NCBI GenBank assembly: GCA_049314555.1
Contig: JBMOEW010000017.1
Coordinates: 1 to 61,552 of the forward strand
Direction: 5' to 3'
Length of the DNA stretch: 61,552 bases
Source of the DNA: REEB509 sp049314555
GTDB taxonomy: Bacteria; Pseudomonadota; Alphaproteobacteria; Caulobacterales; Aquidulcibacteraceae
In this document: in pieces, positions 44,522-53,508 of the stretch
Numbering within the stretch: the first letter of the stretch is position 1
Layout of the letters: each line of letters starts with the position of its first letter
Notes under the pieces: model-generated
Told to the model about the DNA's origin: nothing
The model's input: only the letters and a program-made list of their open reading frames with translations
Database searches by the model: none
Program-made: the position numbers and the translations under genes

Positions 44522-45945
44522 AGGCCAGCGTGGTCTGCAGCGCGCGTGATCACCGCCGGTGAGGCAGCCGCGGCGATCGTCTGCACGTGCGCTTTGGCGC
44601 TGGCCCTTTGGGCGGCCCCAATCGCCACGCAGGCGATCATCCACGCGGCGGGCTTGCTGGCATTTCTCGCCATCATCGCCATGCGCCTGATGGCAGCTGC
44701 CGCAAGCCTTCCCCCCGCGCCAAACCCAAGCGGCACCGGCAGGGACCAGTCCCCGTCTACACCATTCTGTGCCCGCTCTACAAAGAGGCCGCCGTCGCCC
44801 CAGACCTGATCGCAGCCCTGAGCCGCTTGGACTAACCGTCAGACAGGCTGAATGTGAAAATCATCCTGGAAGCCGAGGACACCGAAACGCTCCGCGCCAT
44901 CTGGCAGGCAGGCCCGCCCGCGTGGGTCGAAATTGTCATCGCCCCACCAAGCGACGTGCGCACAAAACCAAGGGCCCTCAACTACGCCCTCGCCAAGGCC
45001 CGCGGCAGCTTTGTGGCCGTGTATGATGCCGGAGACCGCCCAGACCCGCGCCAATTGCGGGCCGCCTTGGATGCCTTCGCTGAGGGCGGAGCCACCCTTG
45101 CCTGCGTCCAAGCGCCCTTGTTGGTCGACAACGCACGCGCCTCCTGGATTGCCCGCCAATTCGCGGCCGAATACGCGATCCAGTTCAAGGTCATCCTGCC
45201 GTTTTTGGCCCGTGCCCGCCTGCCCCTGCCCCTCGGCGGCACCTCAAACCACTTCCGGATGGAAGCGATACAAGCCATGGGCGGCTGGGACCCCCACAAC
45301 GTCACCGAAGACGCAGACATCGGCTACCGCCTGTCCCACGCCGGCTGGACCCACCGCCTAATCACGCCGCCCACCTACGAAGAAGCCCCTGTGACGTTCA
45401 AGGCTTGGCTGAAACAGCGCACCAGGTGGATCAAGGGCCACATGCAAACCTGGCTGGTCTTGTTGCGCAATCCGCGGTGCCTGCACCAAGAAATGGGCGC
45501 GCGTGCATTCTGGGCGATGCAAATCATGCTGGCCGGCGGGATCTTGGCGTCCTGCGTCCACGCCCCCTGGGCCGCCTTCTTGATCGCAGCTATCGCCTCC
45601 CCAGCGATCGCTGTGCAGGCTGCGGATTTGACGCTGTCCCTTTTTGGATATTGCACCGGCAACTACGCTGCGCTTGCAGCGGTCGCCGCCACCAGAGACC
45701 TCTCAATCCTGCGCGCCCTGCCCACGATGCCGCTGCATTGGCCCCTTGCCACGATCGCCGCGGTGTACGCGGTCATTGAGCTTATCATCCGGCCGCACTA
45801 TTGGGCCAGGACCACTCACGGTTTGTCTGTCCGCGCCGAGCCCCCATGCCACAAGACCTGCCCTTCGGCCTCGCCCTCATCGCCGCCAGCGCGGGTGCCT
45901 ATGCAATCTGTGTCTGGCGTGGCGGTCGCTCCGCCGATCCGCTGA
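44522..45945 (+). pseudogene. Decayed family-2 glycosyltransferase (cellulose-synthase-like)
   Basis: Three lesions are visible. Residues SAARVITAGEAAAAIV and a TM helix lie in one frame. The catalytic domain PVYTILCPLYKEAAVAP continues in another frame, so a base was lost (or two gained) near 44735-44755. The second frame then meets TAA at 44833-44835, between ALSRLD and PSDRLNVKIILEAEDTE, where relatives have Tyr. The rest is intact: GGTSNHFRMEAIQAMGGWD, VTEDADIGYRL, the QRTRWIKGHMQTWL motif and three TM helices. A TAG at 44519-44521 precedes the region. The extreme C-terminus overlaps the next gene out of frame. Confidence 0.85.
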
Positions 45946-46058
45946 AGCCACGCATGATCGATTGGCGCACCTTGAGCGTCATCTGCGGCGTCGGATTCTT
46001 CTTTGCCGTGCTCTACACCCTCGCCACCTTCAGCCCAATTCTGCCGGTCAACCGCTAA
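45846..46058 (+). CDS. Small membrane protein (70 aa)
   Basis: The 70-residue protein has two hydrophobic helices (FGLALIAASAGAYAICVW and VICGVGFFFAVLYTLATF) joined by a short basic loop. No family is recognised. It begins inside the 3' end of the glycosyltransferase pseudogene in a different frame and continues past its end. Confidence 0.6.
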   Translation: MPQDLPFGLALIAASAGAYAICVWRGGRSADPLKPRMIDWRTLSVICGVGFFFAVLYTLATFSPILPVNR

Positions 46059-46149
46059 CGTCGGCAGGTTGACGTTGACGCAAACGGCCACGCCGCTAGC
46101 TTGTGTCACCTTGCAAGCCCAAATCAGCCTGACCCGGGGAGGCGCACCA

Positions 46150-47349
46150 ATGGCCGATGGCCAATCCGCAAACGACACGTTTCGCACAGAAGTCCGCACC
46201 TGGCTGGAAGCGAACTGCCCCGCCTCGATGCGCACCGAAATGGCGGAAAACCAGGTCGTCTGGGGCGGCCGCAACGCCAAGTTTCCCAGCGAAGATGCCA
46301 AGTCCTGGCTGAAAGCCATGGGCGAAAAGGGCTGGACCGCTCCAACCTGGCCTGCCGAATACGGCGGCGGCGGCCTCAACCCGGAACACAACCTGGTCCT
46401 TCAGAGCGAACTGCGCCGGATAAAGGCCCGCCCGCCTTTGTTTTCTTTCGGCCTTTGGATGTTTGGCCCGGCCCTTCTGGAATACGGCAACGAAGCCCAG
46501 AAACAGGCCTACATCCCAGGCATTGTGAAAGGCAAGATCCGCTGGTGCCAAGGCTACTCAGAACCCGGCGCCGGCTCAGACTTGGCCAGCCTACAAACCA
46601 AATGCGAAGACAAGGGCGACCATTATCTGATCAACGGCCAGAAGGTCTGGACCAGCTACGCCAACGAAGCAGACTGGATGTTCTGCCTCGTGCGCACCGA
46701 TTTCACGGTCAAGCACGAAGGCATCAGCTTCATCGTCTTTGACATGCAGTCCCCCGGCGTCGAAACGCGCCCGATCAAGCTGATCTCCGGCTCATCGCCG
46801 TTCTGCGAAACCTTCCTCACGGACGTCAAAGTCCCCAAAGACCAGCTGGTCGGCAAGGTCGGCGGCGGCTGGGAAATCGCCAAACGGCTCCTGCAATACG
46901 AGCGCCAATCCATTTCCGCGAGCGGGTTTGGCTCCGCCGGCGGCCCAGGCCTGGCTGACATCGCCCGCACGCATGCCCCGATGGAAAGCGGCCGCATCAC
47001 AGACGGTGATTTGCGCGCCCGCCTGTCCAAGCAAATGATGAACGACCGCGCCTTCAACCTCACCGTAGCGCGCGCCGCTCAAATGGCAAAAGCCGGCCAG
47101 GGCGTGGGCCATTTGGCATCGATGTTTAAGGTCGCCGCCGCCACCGGCAACCAAGAAAAGACCGAACTGATTTTGGAAGTGATGGGCACGCAAGGCCTAG
47201 GCTGGGACGGCGATGGCTTCGCACCGGCCGAACTGAAAGCCACCCGCGATTGGCTCCGCGCCAAAGGCAACTCCATCGAAGGCGGCACCACGGAAGTCAA
47301 TCTCAACGTGCTCGCCAAACGCGTTCTCGGCCTAAGGGATCACCAATGA
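46150..47349 (+). CDS. Acyl-CoA dehydrogenase, large-subunit type
   Basis: The 399-residue flavoprotein has YSEPGAGSDLASLQTK (FAD contact), YLINGQKVWTSYA and KVGGGWEIAKRLLQYERQS (substrate/flavin helix). GNSIEGGTTEVNLNVLAKRVLG closes it. It would oxidise an acyl-CoA to the 2-enoyl-CoA. It pairs with a second, shorter dehydrogenase at 47882, as in heteromeric enzymes acting on bulky or sterol side-chain CoAs (inference). AGG precedes the ATG, and its stop overlaps the lipoprotein gene between them. Confidence 0.93.
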   Translation: MADGQSANDTFRTEVRTWLEANCPASMRTEMAENQVVWGGRNAKFPSEDAKSWLKAMGEKGWTAPTWPAEYGGGGLNPEHNLVLQSELRRIKARPPLFSFGLWMFGPALLEYGNEAQKQAYIPGIVKGKIRWCQGYSEPGAGSDLASLQTKCEDKGDHYLINGQKVWTSYANEADWMFCLVRTDFTVKHEGISFIVFDMQSPGVETRPIKLISGSSPFCETFLTDVKVPKDQLVGKVGGGWEIAKRLLQYERQSISASGFGSAGGPGLADIARTHAPMESGRITDGDLRARLSKQMMNDRAFNLTVARAAQMAKAGQGVGHLASMFKVAAATGNQEKTELILEVMGTQGLGWDGDGFAPAELKATRDWLRAKGNSIEGGTTEVNLNVLAKRVLGLRDHQ

Positions 47350-47870
47350 AACGCTTTTTCTTAGTGACGGCATCAATTGCCCTGTTGGCCGCCACAGCCT
47401 GTACCCCTTCGCCTACAAGCACCACTGACAGCCCCCCCGCTGAAACCGATACCCTGCCCGAAGGGGTCTGGTCGGAGTCCAGCAGCCCCGGCGAAACCAC
47501 CCTGGTGTTTAGCCCCACCGAAGGCCTTCCCATCGCCCTGGTATGCAACGGGAATACGCAGTCCCTGCTTGTAGAAACCGCCGATGCCTCCTTCGACAGG
47601 CATGAAGATGCAGCGGCCGCGACCCTCTACCTCGGCGATTTCCTGGTGGAAGGCGAAACCGTCCGCATGGGCCTCGGTGAAGGCAGGTACCTGTACCAGA
47701 TGTCCACCGACCTGACCGGCGAAGTGCTCATCGGCCTCACTAGCGCGACCGGCCTGCGCCTGATCGCGGGCGACGCCTTCGTCGAAACCGGTGCCCTTGA
47801 TCCAGCCCAGGCCCGCGCCTTTGCCGAACGGTGCGCCAGCCTGAAAACGACAGCGCCTCCTGGGCCATAG
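47346..47870 (+). CDS. Lipoprotein of unknown function between two acyl-CoA dehydrogenases
   Basis: The 174-residue protein has a lipoprotein signal (FFLVTASIALLAATAC, lipobox ATAC near Cys19), then a Ser/Thr/Pro linker. A beta-rich domain follows (LVFSPTEGLPIALVC; VRMGLGEGRYLYQM; GLRLIAGDAFVETG). No family is recognised. It overlaps the first dehydrogenase gene (ATGA) and ends 11 bases before the second, an unusual place for an envelope protein. Confidence 0.75.
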   Translation: MKRFFLVTASIALLAATACTPSPTSTTDSPPAETDTLPEGVWSESSSPGETTLVFSPTEGLPIALVCNGNTQSLLVETADASFDRHEDAAAATLYLGDFLVEGETVRMGLGEGRYLYQMSTDLTGEVLIGLTSATGLRLIAGDAFVETGALDPAQARAFAERCASLKTTAPPGP

Positions 47871-47881
47871 GAACCATCGCC

Positions 47882-49003
47882 ATGTTTGCGCTCACCGAAG
47901 AACACACCCTGCTTCAAGAAGCTGCCCGCGGATTCGTGCAAGATCGCATGCCCACCGCCCACCTGCGCGCCCTGCGCACCCGCGGCGAAACGGCCGGCTT
48001 CGATCGCGCCCTCTGGCAAGAAACCGCCGCGATGGGCTGGGCCGGGGTATTGATCCCAGAAACCTTTGGTGGTGCGGGTCTGGGCTATCTTGGATTGGGC
48101 CTGATCCTGGAAGAGATGGGCAAAACCCTGGCCCCCTCGCCTTTGCTGGGCACCGCCTTGATTGGCCCCTCAGCGGTGTTGCGTGGTGGCTCCAACGCGC
48201 AACAGGAAAACTGGCTCCCAAAACTCGCCGCTGGGGAAGTGACGGCCGCCCTCGCAATCGACGCCGGCGCACATCATGACGCCAAAGCCTTGGCCTTCAC
48301 CGCCACCGCAGCGGGCGATCAATTCCGCCTCAATGGCCACGCCCCCTTTTCCCAGGAAGCCCAAGCCGCCGATCTTTTGCTGGTGGCCGCCAACACCCCG
48401 AACGGCAAGCGAGAGTTGTTTTTGATCCCGGCCACAGCGCCTGGCGTCGTGCGTGCGCATCGCTCCACCGTGGACGCCCTCGGGGCCGCAGCGATCACCC
48501 TGCAGGACGTGACCGTTGGCCAAGACGCACACCTCGCCGAAGGCTCAGCAGATCTGCTCGATGGCGTTTTGGATTGCGCCCGCATTGGCGTCGCGGCCTA
48601 TTTGTTGGGACTTTCCACCGCCGCCTTCGAAATGAGCGCAGAATATCTGAAAACGCGGGTCCAGTTCGGCCAAGCGATCGGCACCTTTCAGGGCCTACAG
48701 CACCGCGCCGCAAAAATGTTTGTCGACCTTGAGCTCACCCGCAGCTGCGTCATGGCAGCCCTCGCGGCCTTGGACGCCAACGACAAACCGGAGAAAATCG
48801 CAGAGCTGGCCTCCCTGGCCAAAGCCCGCGCCAGCGATACGGCTCACGTTGTCACCAATGAAACCGTCCAGATGCATGGCGGGATCGGCATGACCGACGC
48901 CCATGATGCAGGCCTGTACTTGAAGCGCGCGCGGGTGCTGGAGGCACTCTATGGCTCCGCCAGCTTCCACCGCGACCGCTACGCCACCCTCGCTGGAATT
49001 TAA
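47882..49003 (+). CDS. Acyl-CoA dehydrogenase, small/second subunit
   Basis: The 373-residue acyl-CoA dehydrogenase has EMGWAG-like MGWAGVLIPETFGGAGLGYLGL, substrate helix LKTRVQFGQAIGTFQGLQH and the C-terminal VQMHGGIGMTDAHDAGLYLKRA. The middle FAD region GDQFRLNGHAPF is less conserved than in its partner, typical of the non-catalytic subunit of alpha2beta2 dehydrogenases. It ends six bases from the convergent SRPBCC gene. Confidence 0.92.
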   Translation: MFALTEEHTLLQEAARGFVQDRMPTAHLRALRTRGETAGFDRALWQETAAMGWAGVLIPETFGGAGLGYLGLGLILEEMGKTLAPSPLLGTALIGPSAVLRGGSNAQQENWLPKLAAGEVTAALAIDAGAHHDAKALAFTATAAGDQFRLNGHAPFSQEAQAADLLLVAANTPNGKRELFLIPATAPGVVRAHRSTVDALGAAAITLQDVTVGQDAHLAEGSADLLDGVLDCARIGVAAYLLGLSTAAFEMSAEYLKTRVQFGQAIGTFQGLQHRAAKMFVDLELTRSCVMAALAALDANDKPEKIAELASLAKARASDTAHVVTNETVQMHGGIGMTDAHDAGLYLKRARVLEALYGSASFHRDRYATLAGI

Positions 49004-49009
49004 GGCCGG

Positions 49010-50062
49010 TTAGTCCACCGGCACATAAATCTCAACGCGGATATCGCCGCCGAGCGTCTCGCCGCCTGGGCTGGCCACATAAACCTCCCATGGGAGCCCA
49101 CCCCCGCGCCGGTTGATGCGGCGCGTTTGGAGATAAGCGTCAAGCTGGGCATAGGTATCTGCCATCACCGCGCGCGTGCCTTCATGCACCACCCGCGCCA
49201 TCCGCCCGGAGGGGGTCTCGCCCACTTCTACACCGGCAAGCACGATCGGCGACGGCCCAGAATAGATATAGCCCACCCGAAACTTGAAATAGTCGCCGTC
49301 GTCCTGCGTCGTCACCACCACGCGATTGCGGCTGTCTGGCGTGAGCTGCTTTTCCGTCAGGAACGCATTGACCGTGTCTTCGGCCAGTTGCATTGCCTGC
49401 GCCACCTGGTCGGGCTCGCTGCGCGCCGCCTGGGCCGTGATTTGAATGTCGTCAAACACATAGCGCTGCGGATCGCGCGACACGATCTCCACCTGAAGAG
49501 CGCCAAAATCGACGGTTGGCAACTCGTCCGCCAGGCGTTGCAGCTCTGAAAGGCCTGCGTCCAAATCCTCTTTGATTGCGCCCGCGATAACGAGGTTCAT
49601 ATACCGGCAGGGGATGTTGACCCACCCCGGATCACACGCACCGCTCACCTGCCACGTCATCCGCGTGCCTTCACCAGCCGGCTCAACCAGGAAAGCGCTT
49701 GCAAGCCGCGCACGCCCAGACAGATCCAAAGTGCCAGCGACCCGCTCGTTGGGTGTCATTTCCAACACCGTCATCGCGCCATCGCCCACCGAACGCTTGG
49801 TGGAACGCCAGCGCATCGACTGGCCAACTTCGCCGTCCTCGCCAGAAAAGAGATACTCGGCTTCAGGGTCCAACGCCCGATACGGCGACCATTCCTGCAC
49901 AAGGCGCAAATGGCTCACCAGCGTGTAAACAGTGGCTCGCGGCCGCTCGATCACCACGCTGGAGGACACCTCAAGCGTGTTCTTCAGGAGAAAATGTCCG
50001 ACGCCGGCCAGCGCCGCAACACCAACCACCACAGCCAAAACCAGGCCCAAAACCCATCTCAT
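49010..50062 (-). CDS. Membrane-anchored SRPBCC and GyrI-like protein
   Basis: The 350-residue protein has one N-terminal TM helix (residues 3-25), an SRPBCC/polyketide-cyclase-like domain (about 30-165; VVIERPRATVYTLVSHL, WSPYRALDP), and a C-terminal GyrI/effector-binding-like domain (about 185-350; ending GGDIRVEIYVPVD). It probably binds a hydrophobic ligand on the periplasmic face. A fixed function is not known. Confidence 0.82.
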   Translation of the reverse strand: MRWVLGLVLAVVVGVAALAGVGHFLLKNTLEVSSSVVIERPRATVYTLVSHLRLVQEWSPYRALDPEAEYLFSGEDGEVGQSMRWRSTKRSVGDGAMTVLEMTPNERVAGTLDLSGRARLASAFLVEPAGEGTRMTWQVSGACDPGWVNIPCRYMNLVIAGAIKEDLDAGLSELQRLADELPTVDFGALQVEIVSRDPQRYVFDDIQITAQAARSEPDQVAQAMQLAEDTVNAFLTEKQLTPDSRNRVVVTTQDDGDYFKFRVGYIYSGPSPIVLAGVEVGETPSGRMARVVHEGTRAVMADTYAQLDAYLQTRRINRRGGGLPWEVYVASPGGETLGGDIRVEIYVPVD

Positions 50063-50227
50063 ACGCGCACCTTCTCCGCCCCCGAAAGCCGCCTTAATCC
50101 CCTAGCATCGCCCTCGTCGGCCCGCCACCGGCCCGATGCAGACGCGCGTCAGTTCCGCGCTCTTTCGTCAAAACAGCGAAAACGGTGCAAGACTTGGGCC
50201 AAAGGCGCAAACCCCGGTCGGGCCCGC

Positions 50228-50884
50228 TCATGCCGCCGCCGCATGCAGCTCCTGCACCAGCTCCGGCGCAAGGCCAAGGCGTTGGCTAAGCTCGGAAAGA
50301 TAGGCGCGCTCAGCAGGCTGATCCACTTCAATCGCCAAAATCGAAGCCGCATACACCTGCGCCGCAAGACCCGGCGAGCCCGCAGCCTCCGTCACCAGGC
50401 CATCTGTATCGAGCGGCCGCGCCAGCTCTTCAAACAAAAAGGCCTGCTCTTCGTCCGTCAGGCTCACAACGCCGAGCCGATCAAACAGCCGCGCACGCTC
50501 TTCGCTGTCGATTCGCCCATCGGCCTTGGCCGCGTTAATCATGGCCCGCAGAGTGAGCTTGGCATTCCCGTCGCCCCGTCCCTGCGGCAAGAACCCGGCC
50601 GGGGCCGGCTCAATCTGGCGCGTCTCTGGCGGCGACATGCCCGCCTGTTTGGCTTGGTGGCGCTTCCAGGCATAATACGCAACGCCAGCGATCGCAGCCA
50701 TGCCACCCACTTGCGCCGCCGCCCCCGCAAACCGCGGGCTGGCTTTCCCAGCGAGGATTCCCGCCAACAGCCCCCCAGCCCCCGCCATCGCCAGATTTCG
50801 CGCGCTGGGGTCTGTTTTGAGCCGCTCGGTCAGGGCCTCCGCCTTGACCTGCAAAGCGTGAATGATCTTGTCAGCGTCGATCAT
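50228..50884 (-). CDS. DUF533 / TerB-like inner-membrane protein (YebE-like)
   Basis: The 218-residue protein has a glycine-rich hydrophobic segment (AGAGGLLAGILAGK) and a TM helix (VGGMAAIAGVAYYAWKR). A TerB-like helical domain follows with RAMINAAKADGRIDSEERARLF and ILAIEVDQPAERAYLSELSQRLG. This matches the DUF533/YebE family. Its start overlaps the chorismate mutase stop (ATGA, 50881-50884). Confidence 0.9.
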   Translation of the reverse strand: MIDADKIIHALQVKAEALTERLKTDPSARNLAMAGAGGLLAGILAGKASPRFAGAAAQVGGMAAIAGVAYYAWKRHQAKQAGMSPPETRQIEPAPAGFLPQGRGDGNAKLTLRAMINAAKADGRIDSEERARLFDRLGVVSLTDEEQAFLFEELARPLDTDGLVTEAAGSPGLAAQVYAASILAIEVDQPAERAYLSELSQRLGLAPELVQELHAAAA

Positions 50885-51234
50885 GGGTCAAGTCCCTCCC
50901 CATCACGGCGCTCGTCGAACGCCACAAACTCATGTGCAATACAGCGCTCAATCATGGTCCGCCAGACGGGCTCAGCGATCGCCCAGCTCAGGCCGTTCTC
51001 CCAGGACTCTTTTTGCACATTATCAAGCACTTGTTGGATGCGGTCTTCGTCGCGCACGAGGCCCCGGTCAGGTTTGATCCGGGCTGCGGCATCCATATAG
51101 CCCTGGCGGCGCGCGATCAGGCGCACCAGCAATCGGTCCACTTCGTCCACGCCTGCGCGGACATCGACCATGGTCTGGCAGTCCTCCGGCGCATGCGCCT
51201 GAAACTGCGACTGGGAAAAGCTAACGTCGTCCAT
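50881..51234 (-). CDS. Chorismate mutase family protein (AroQ class)
   Basis: The 117-residue all-helical AroQ-fold protein has VRAGVDEVDRLLVRLIARRQGYMDAAARIK in helix 1 (Arg and Lys typical of the active site; read as core residues) and a final helix with IERCIAHEFVAFDE. It could convert chorismate to prephenate, or act like isochorismate-pyruvate lyase. The N-terminal 20 residues are unusual and polar. Start at 51234. Confidence 0.85.
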   Translation of the reverse strand: MDDVSFSQSQFQAHAPEDCQTMVDVRAGVDEVDRLLVRLIARRQGYMDAAARIKPDRGLVRDEDRIQQVLDNVQKESWENGLSWAIAEPVWRTMIERCIAHEFVAFDERRDGEGLDP

Positions 51235-51316
51235 GGCACCGATGTGGACGGCCAGCGCCTGGAAGTCCAGCGACTGCGGCGGTCGGCCTCAGTCGCTGGC
51301 AGCTTTATTCCGGCAA

Positions 51317-51772
51317 TCAGCCAGCGTCGGAGCCGGCACTTTCGCCAGCGGTGGCAGCAGCGTCAGCCGCGCGTTCGACCGCACGGGGGTCTTCGATGCG
51401 GTCCAGCGTGCGAAACTGGCAGCGGTTGTGGTCCACCACCGCATAGGAGAAACGGTCGATGCTGTTTCCCCCGCCCCCAGACACCAGCGCGATATCGTTC
51501 TCCCACCGCAAATCCCGCGCGCAAGGCGCATAGAGGGTTGCCCGATACCACCGGTTGACCCCGACCCGCAGGATCAAGGAGCCGTCCCGCCCCACCCGGT
51601 AGCTGTCCACCTGGCTTGCGCCAAACGGAATGCGCGCATCTTCTTCAAGCACGGTATAGGTGATGGCCTGCGCAGATGGTGCCGCCGCCGCTGCCGTGGC
51701 GTGCTCTTCAGCGACCGCAGGCGCACCGGCGCAAAGGATAATGCCGAAAGCGGCCAACAGCAGATTTTTCAT
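51317..51772 (-). CDS. DUF6491-like secreted protein
   Basis: The 151-residue protein has a signal peptide (LLLAAFGIILCAGAPAVA) and a mature domain resembling DUF6491: RVGRDGSLILRVGVNRWYRATL, then CARDLRWENDIALVSG and FSYAVVDHNRCQF with two conserved cysteines. A good AGGAGG precedes the ATG at 51772. Function unknown. It diverges from the serine hydrolase at 51903. Confidence 0.75.
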   Translation of the reverse strand: MKNLLLAAFGIILCAGAPAVAEEHATAAAAAPSAQAITYTVLEEDARIPFGASQVDSYRVGRDGSLILRVGVNRWYRATLYAPCARDLRWENDIALVSGGGGNSIDRFSYAVVDHNRCQFRTLDRIEDPRAVERAADAAATAGESAGSDAG

Positions 51773-51902
51773 GCTTCGCCTCCTGAAATGTGCCCCGCCA
51801 TCAAACAACTGATGTCTGGATTTGACTATACCACGCGCCAAGATGAAGCACACATGAATCCGAGATGAACGATTTGTTATCCGCACAATATATCGAACCC
51901 CC

Positions 51903-53066
51903 ATGCACCCTACAAAGCGCTTAGCCTTAGCCAACGCCTTGGACCAGATCGTCCTTGAACGCAGACAACTCCTGTCGGCTGCGGTGATGGTGCAGCATGG
52001 CAAGGCTCAGGTCTTCACCCACGCGACCGGCCAAGCCAATGGCCCTCACGGCCCCCAGCGCGCCTACACCTTGAGCACCAATATCCGCTTTGCGTCAGTC
52101 TCCAAAGCGGTCACCGCACGCGCCCTCTGTGTGCTGATGGTTGAGGGCAAGATAACGCCCACCACCGCTATCGTGGAAGTTCTTGGCCCCGCATATCGCC
52201 ACCCTCTGTACCCAGATGACCCGATCACAATTGCCCACTTGTTGACCCACACAGCCGGGCTAAGCGACGCCGCAAGCTATTACGTGGACCCGCCAGACGG
52301 ATTATCCGCCTTCGTCACGAAAAACGCACCTCAGATTTTCACCCCTCAACGCCCTGGCACCTGGTTTTCCTATTCCAACCTTGGCTTTGTGATCGCTGGT
52401 GCCTTGCTCGAAAAGGTCACGGGCAATCGCTTTGACGAAGCCATCGCAAAGCTTGTCTTGGACCCACTTAGCATCAGTGGGCGCTTCAATTGGCTTGGCA
52501 TGTCGCTGCAAGCTCGCGCCGCAAGCGCGCCGGCCTGCCGGCTCACCGCGGCTGGATTTGAGCCCCAGATAGACCTGGCCCCGCCACCAGATGGCCTGCA
52601 CGACCGCCATGGCCGCCCGTTTGATTTATCCGCCTACAGATTGGGGGAAGACATCAGCCTTTTCTCCGCCCACGCCGGCCTCAGGATGAACATGCACGAC
52701 GCCCTGCGGCTGGCAAGCGCCTTGGCGGATGGCTCACCGGCAGCGCGCTTGCAAAGCGCACCCCACTGGCACTTCCAGCCTGAACCACCAAACGGCGACG
52801 ACGTCGAAGGGCTCTTCACCGGCTATGGCTACGGCGTCCAAAGGCACGCGCCATCGCCCTGGTATTCCGGGTCCCTCGTCGGGCACTTCGGCAACGCCTT
52901 TGGCTTTGCCGGGGCGGTTTGGCATGATCCCGATCGCGACCTCGCCTTCGCCTACGCGCTGAATGGTTTGCCCGCAAAACCAGGCCCGTCAGATCGGGAG
53001 CACTTTTACGGCCCCACCGAACGGCTGATCCTCGCCCACATCGACGAGGCGTTCGCCCCGCGTTAG
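51903..53066 (+). CDS. Serine hydrolase, beta-lactamase class C / esterase type
   Basis: The 387-residue protein has the SxxK motif RFASVSKAVTARAL (Ser/Lys near residues 63-66), the YxN motif FSYSNLGFVIAGALLEK, and GSLVGHFGNAFGFAG at the third motif (HxG type). THTAGLSD is also typical. No signal peptide is seen, so it is probably cytoplasmic and esterase-like rather than a penicillinase. Its 3' end overlaps BLUF by four bases, tail to tail. Confidence 0.92.
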   Translation: MHPTKRLALANALDQIVLERRQLLSAAVMVQHGKAQVFTHATGQANGPHGPQRAYTLSTNIRFASVSKAVTARALCVLMVEGKITPTTAIVEVLGPAYRHPLYPDDPITIAHLLTHTAGLSDAASYYVDPPDGLSAFVTKNAPQIFTPQRPGTWFSYSNLGFVIAGALLEKVTGNRFDEAIAKLVLDPLSISGRFNWLGMSLQARAASAPACRLTAAGFEPQIDLAPPPDGLHDRHGRPFDLSAYRLGEDISLFSAHAGLRMNMHDALRLASALADGSPAARLQSAPHWHFQPEPPNGDDVEGLFTGYGYGVQRHAPSPWYSGSLVGHFGNAFGFAGAVWHDPDRDLAFAYALNGLPAKPGPSDREHFYGPTERLILAHIDEAFAPR

Positions 53067-53500
53067 GTGCCGCTATCAGACCGGCTCACGATGGCCGCGG
53101 TCGCCACAAGGTCCAACAGCAACGACATCGTCGCTTGTCCTGAACCCTCATTCGGCTCCAACTTCGGCCGCTTGAAATACTTCAAAAGCAAGGACGGATT
53201 GATCTTCGAGATCGAAATTTGGCCCATCGTCCAACTGCCAAACCGCCGCTCCGAGATTTCCTCAAACGACAAAAGACGGATGTTGCGATGTCGGTCATCG
53301 CGCACGATGGCGTTGTAAAGCTCGCAAACCTCGTCACGCCCGCCTTCCAAAACCTGGATAAACACAGACTCAGACGCACAAAGCAGCCCCGTGACCCCGA
53401 GCGCCGGATTGTGCCTGCGCGACTGCGCCAAGATATCGTCCAACAGCTGAGCGCTCATCGGCACGATGGCCTCGCTAGAATAGAGCAAACGAACCAGCAT
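53063..53500 (-). CDS. BLUF-domain blue-light sensor
   Basis: The 145-residue protein is a stand-alone BLUF domain (flavin-based blue-light sensing). Key residues are present: Tyr7 (RLLYSSEA), Asn31 (RRHNPALGVTGLL), Gln49 (VFIQVLEGG), and Trp90/Met92 (FGSWTMGQ). A C-terminal helical extension ends in a hydrophobic helix (MSLLLDLVATAAIV). No output domain is fused, so it likely signals by protein contact. It lies eight bases after folE in the same operon. Confidence 0.93.
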   Translation of the reverse strand: MLVRLLYSSEAIVPMSAQLLDDILAQSRRHNPALGVTGLLCASESVFIQVLEGGRDEVCELYNAIVRDDRHRNIRLLSFEEISERRFGSWTMGQISISKINPSLLLKYFKRPKLEPNEGSGQATMSLLLDLVATAAIVSRSDSGT

Positions 53501-53508
53501 CGAGAACC

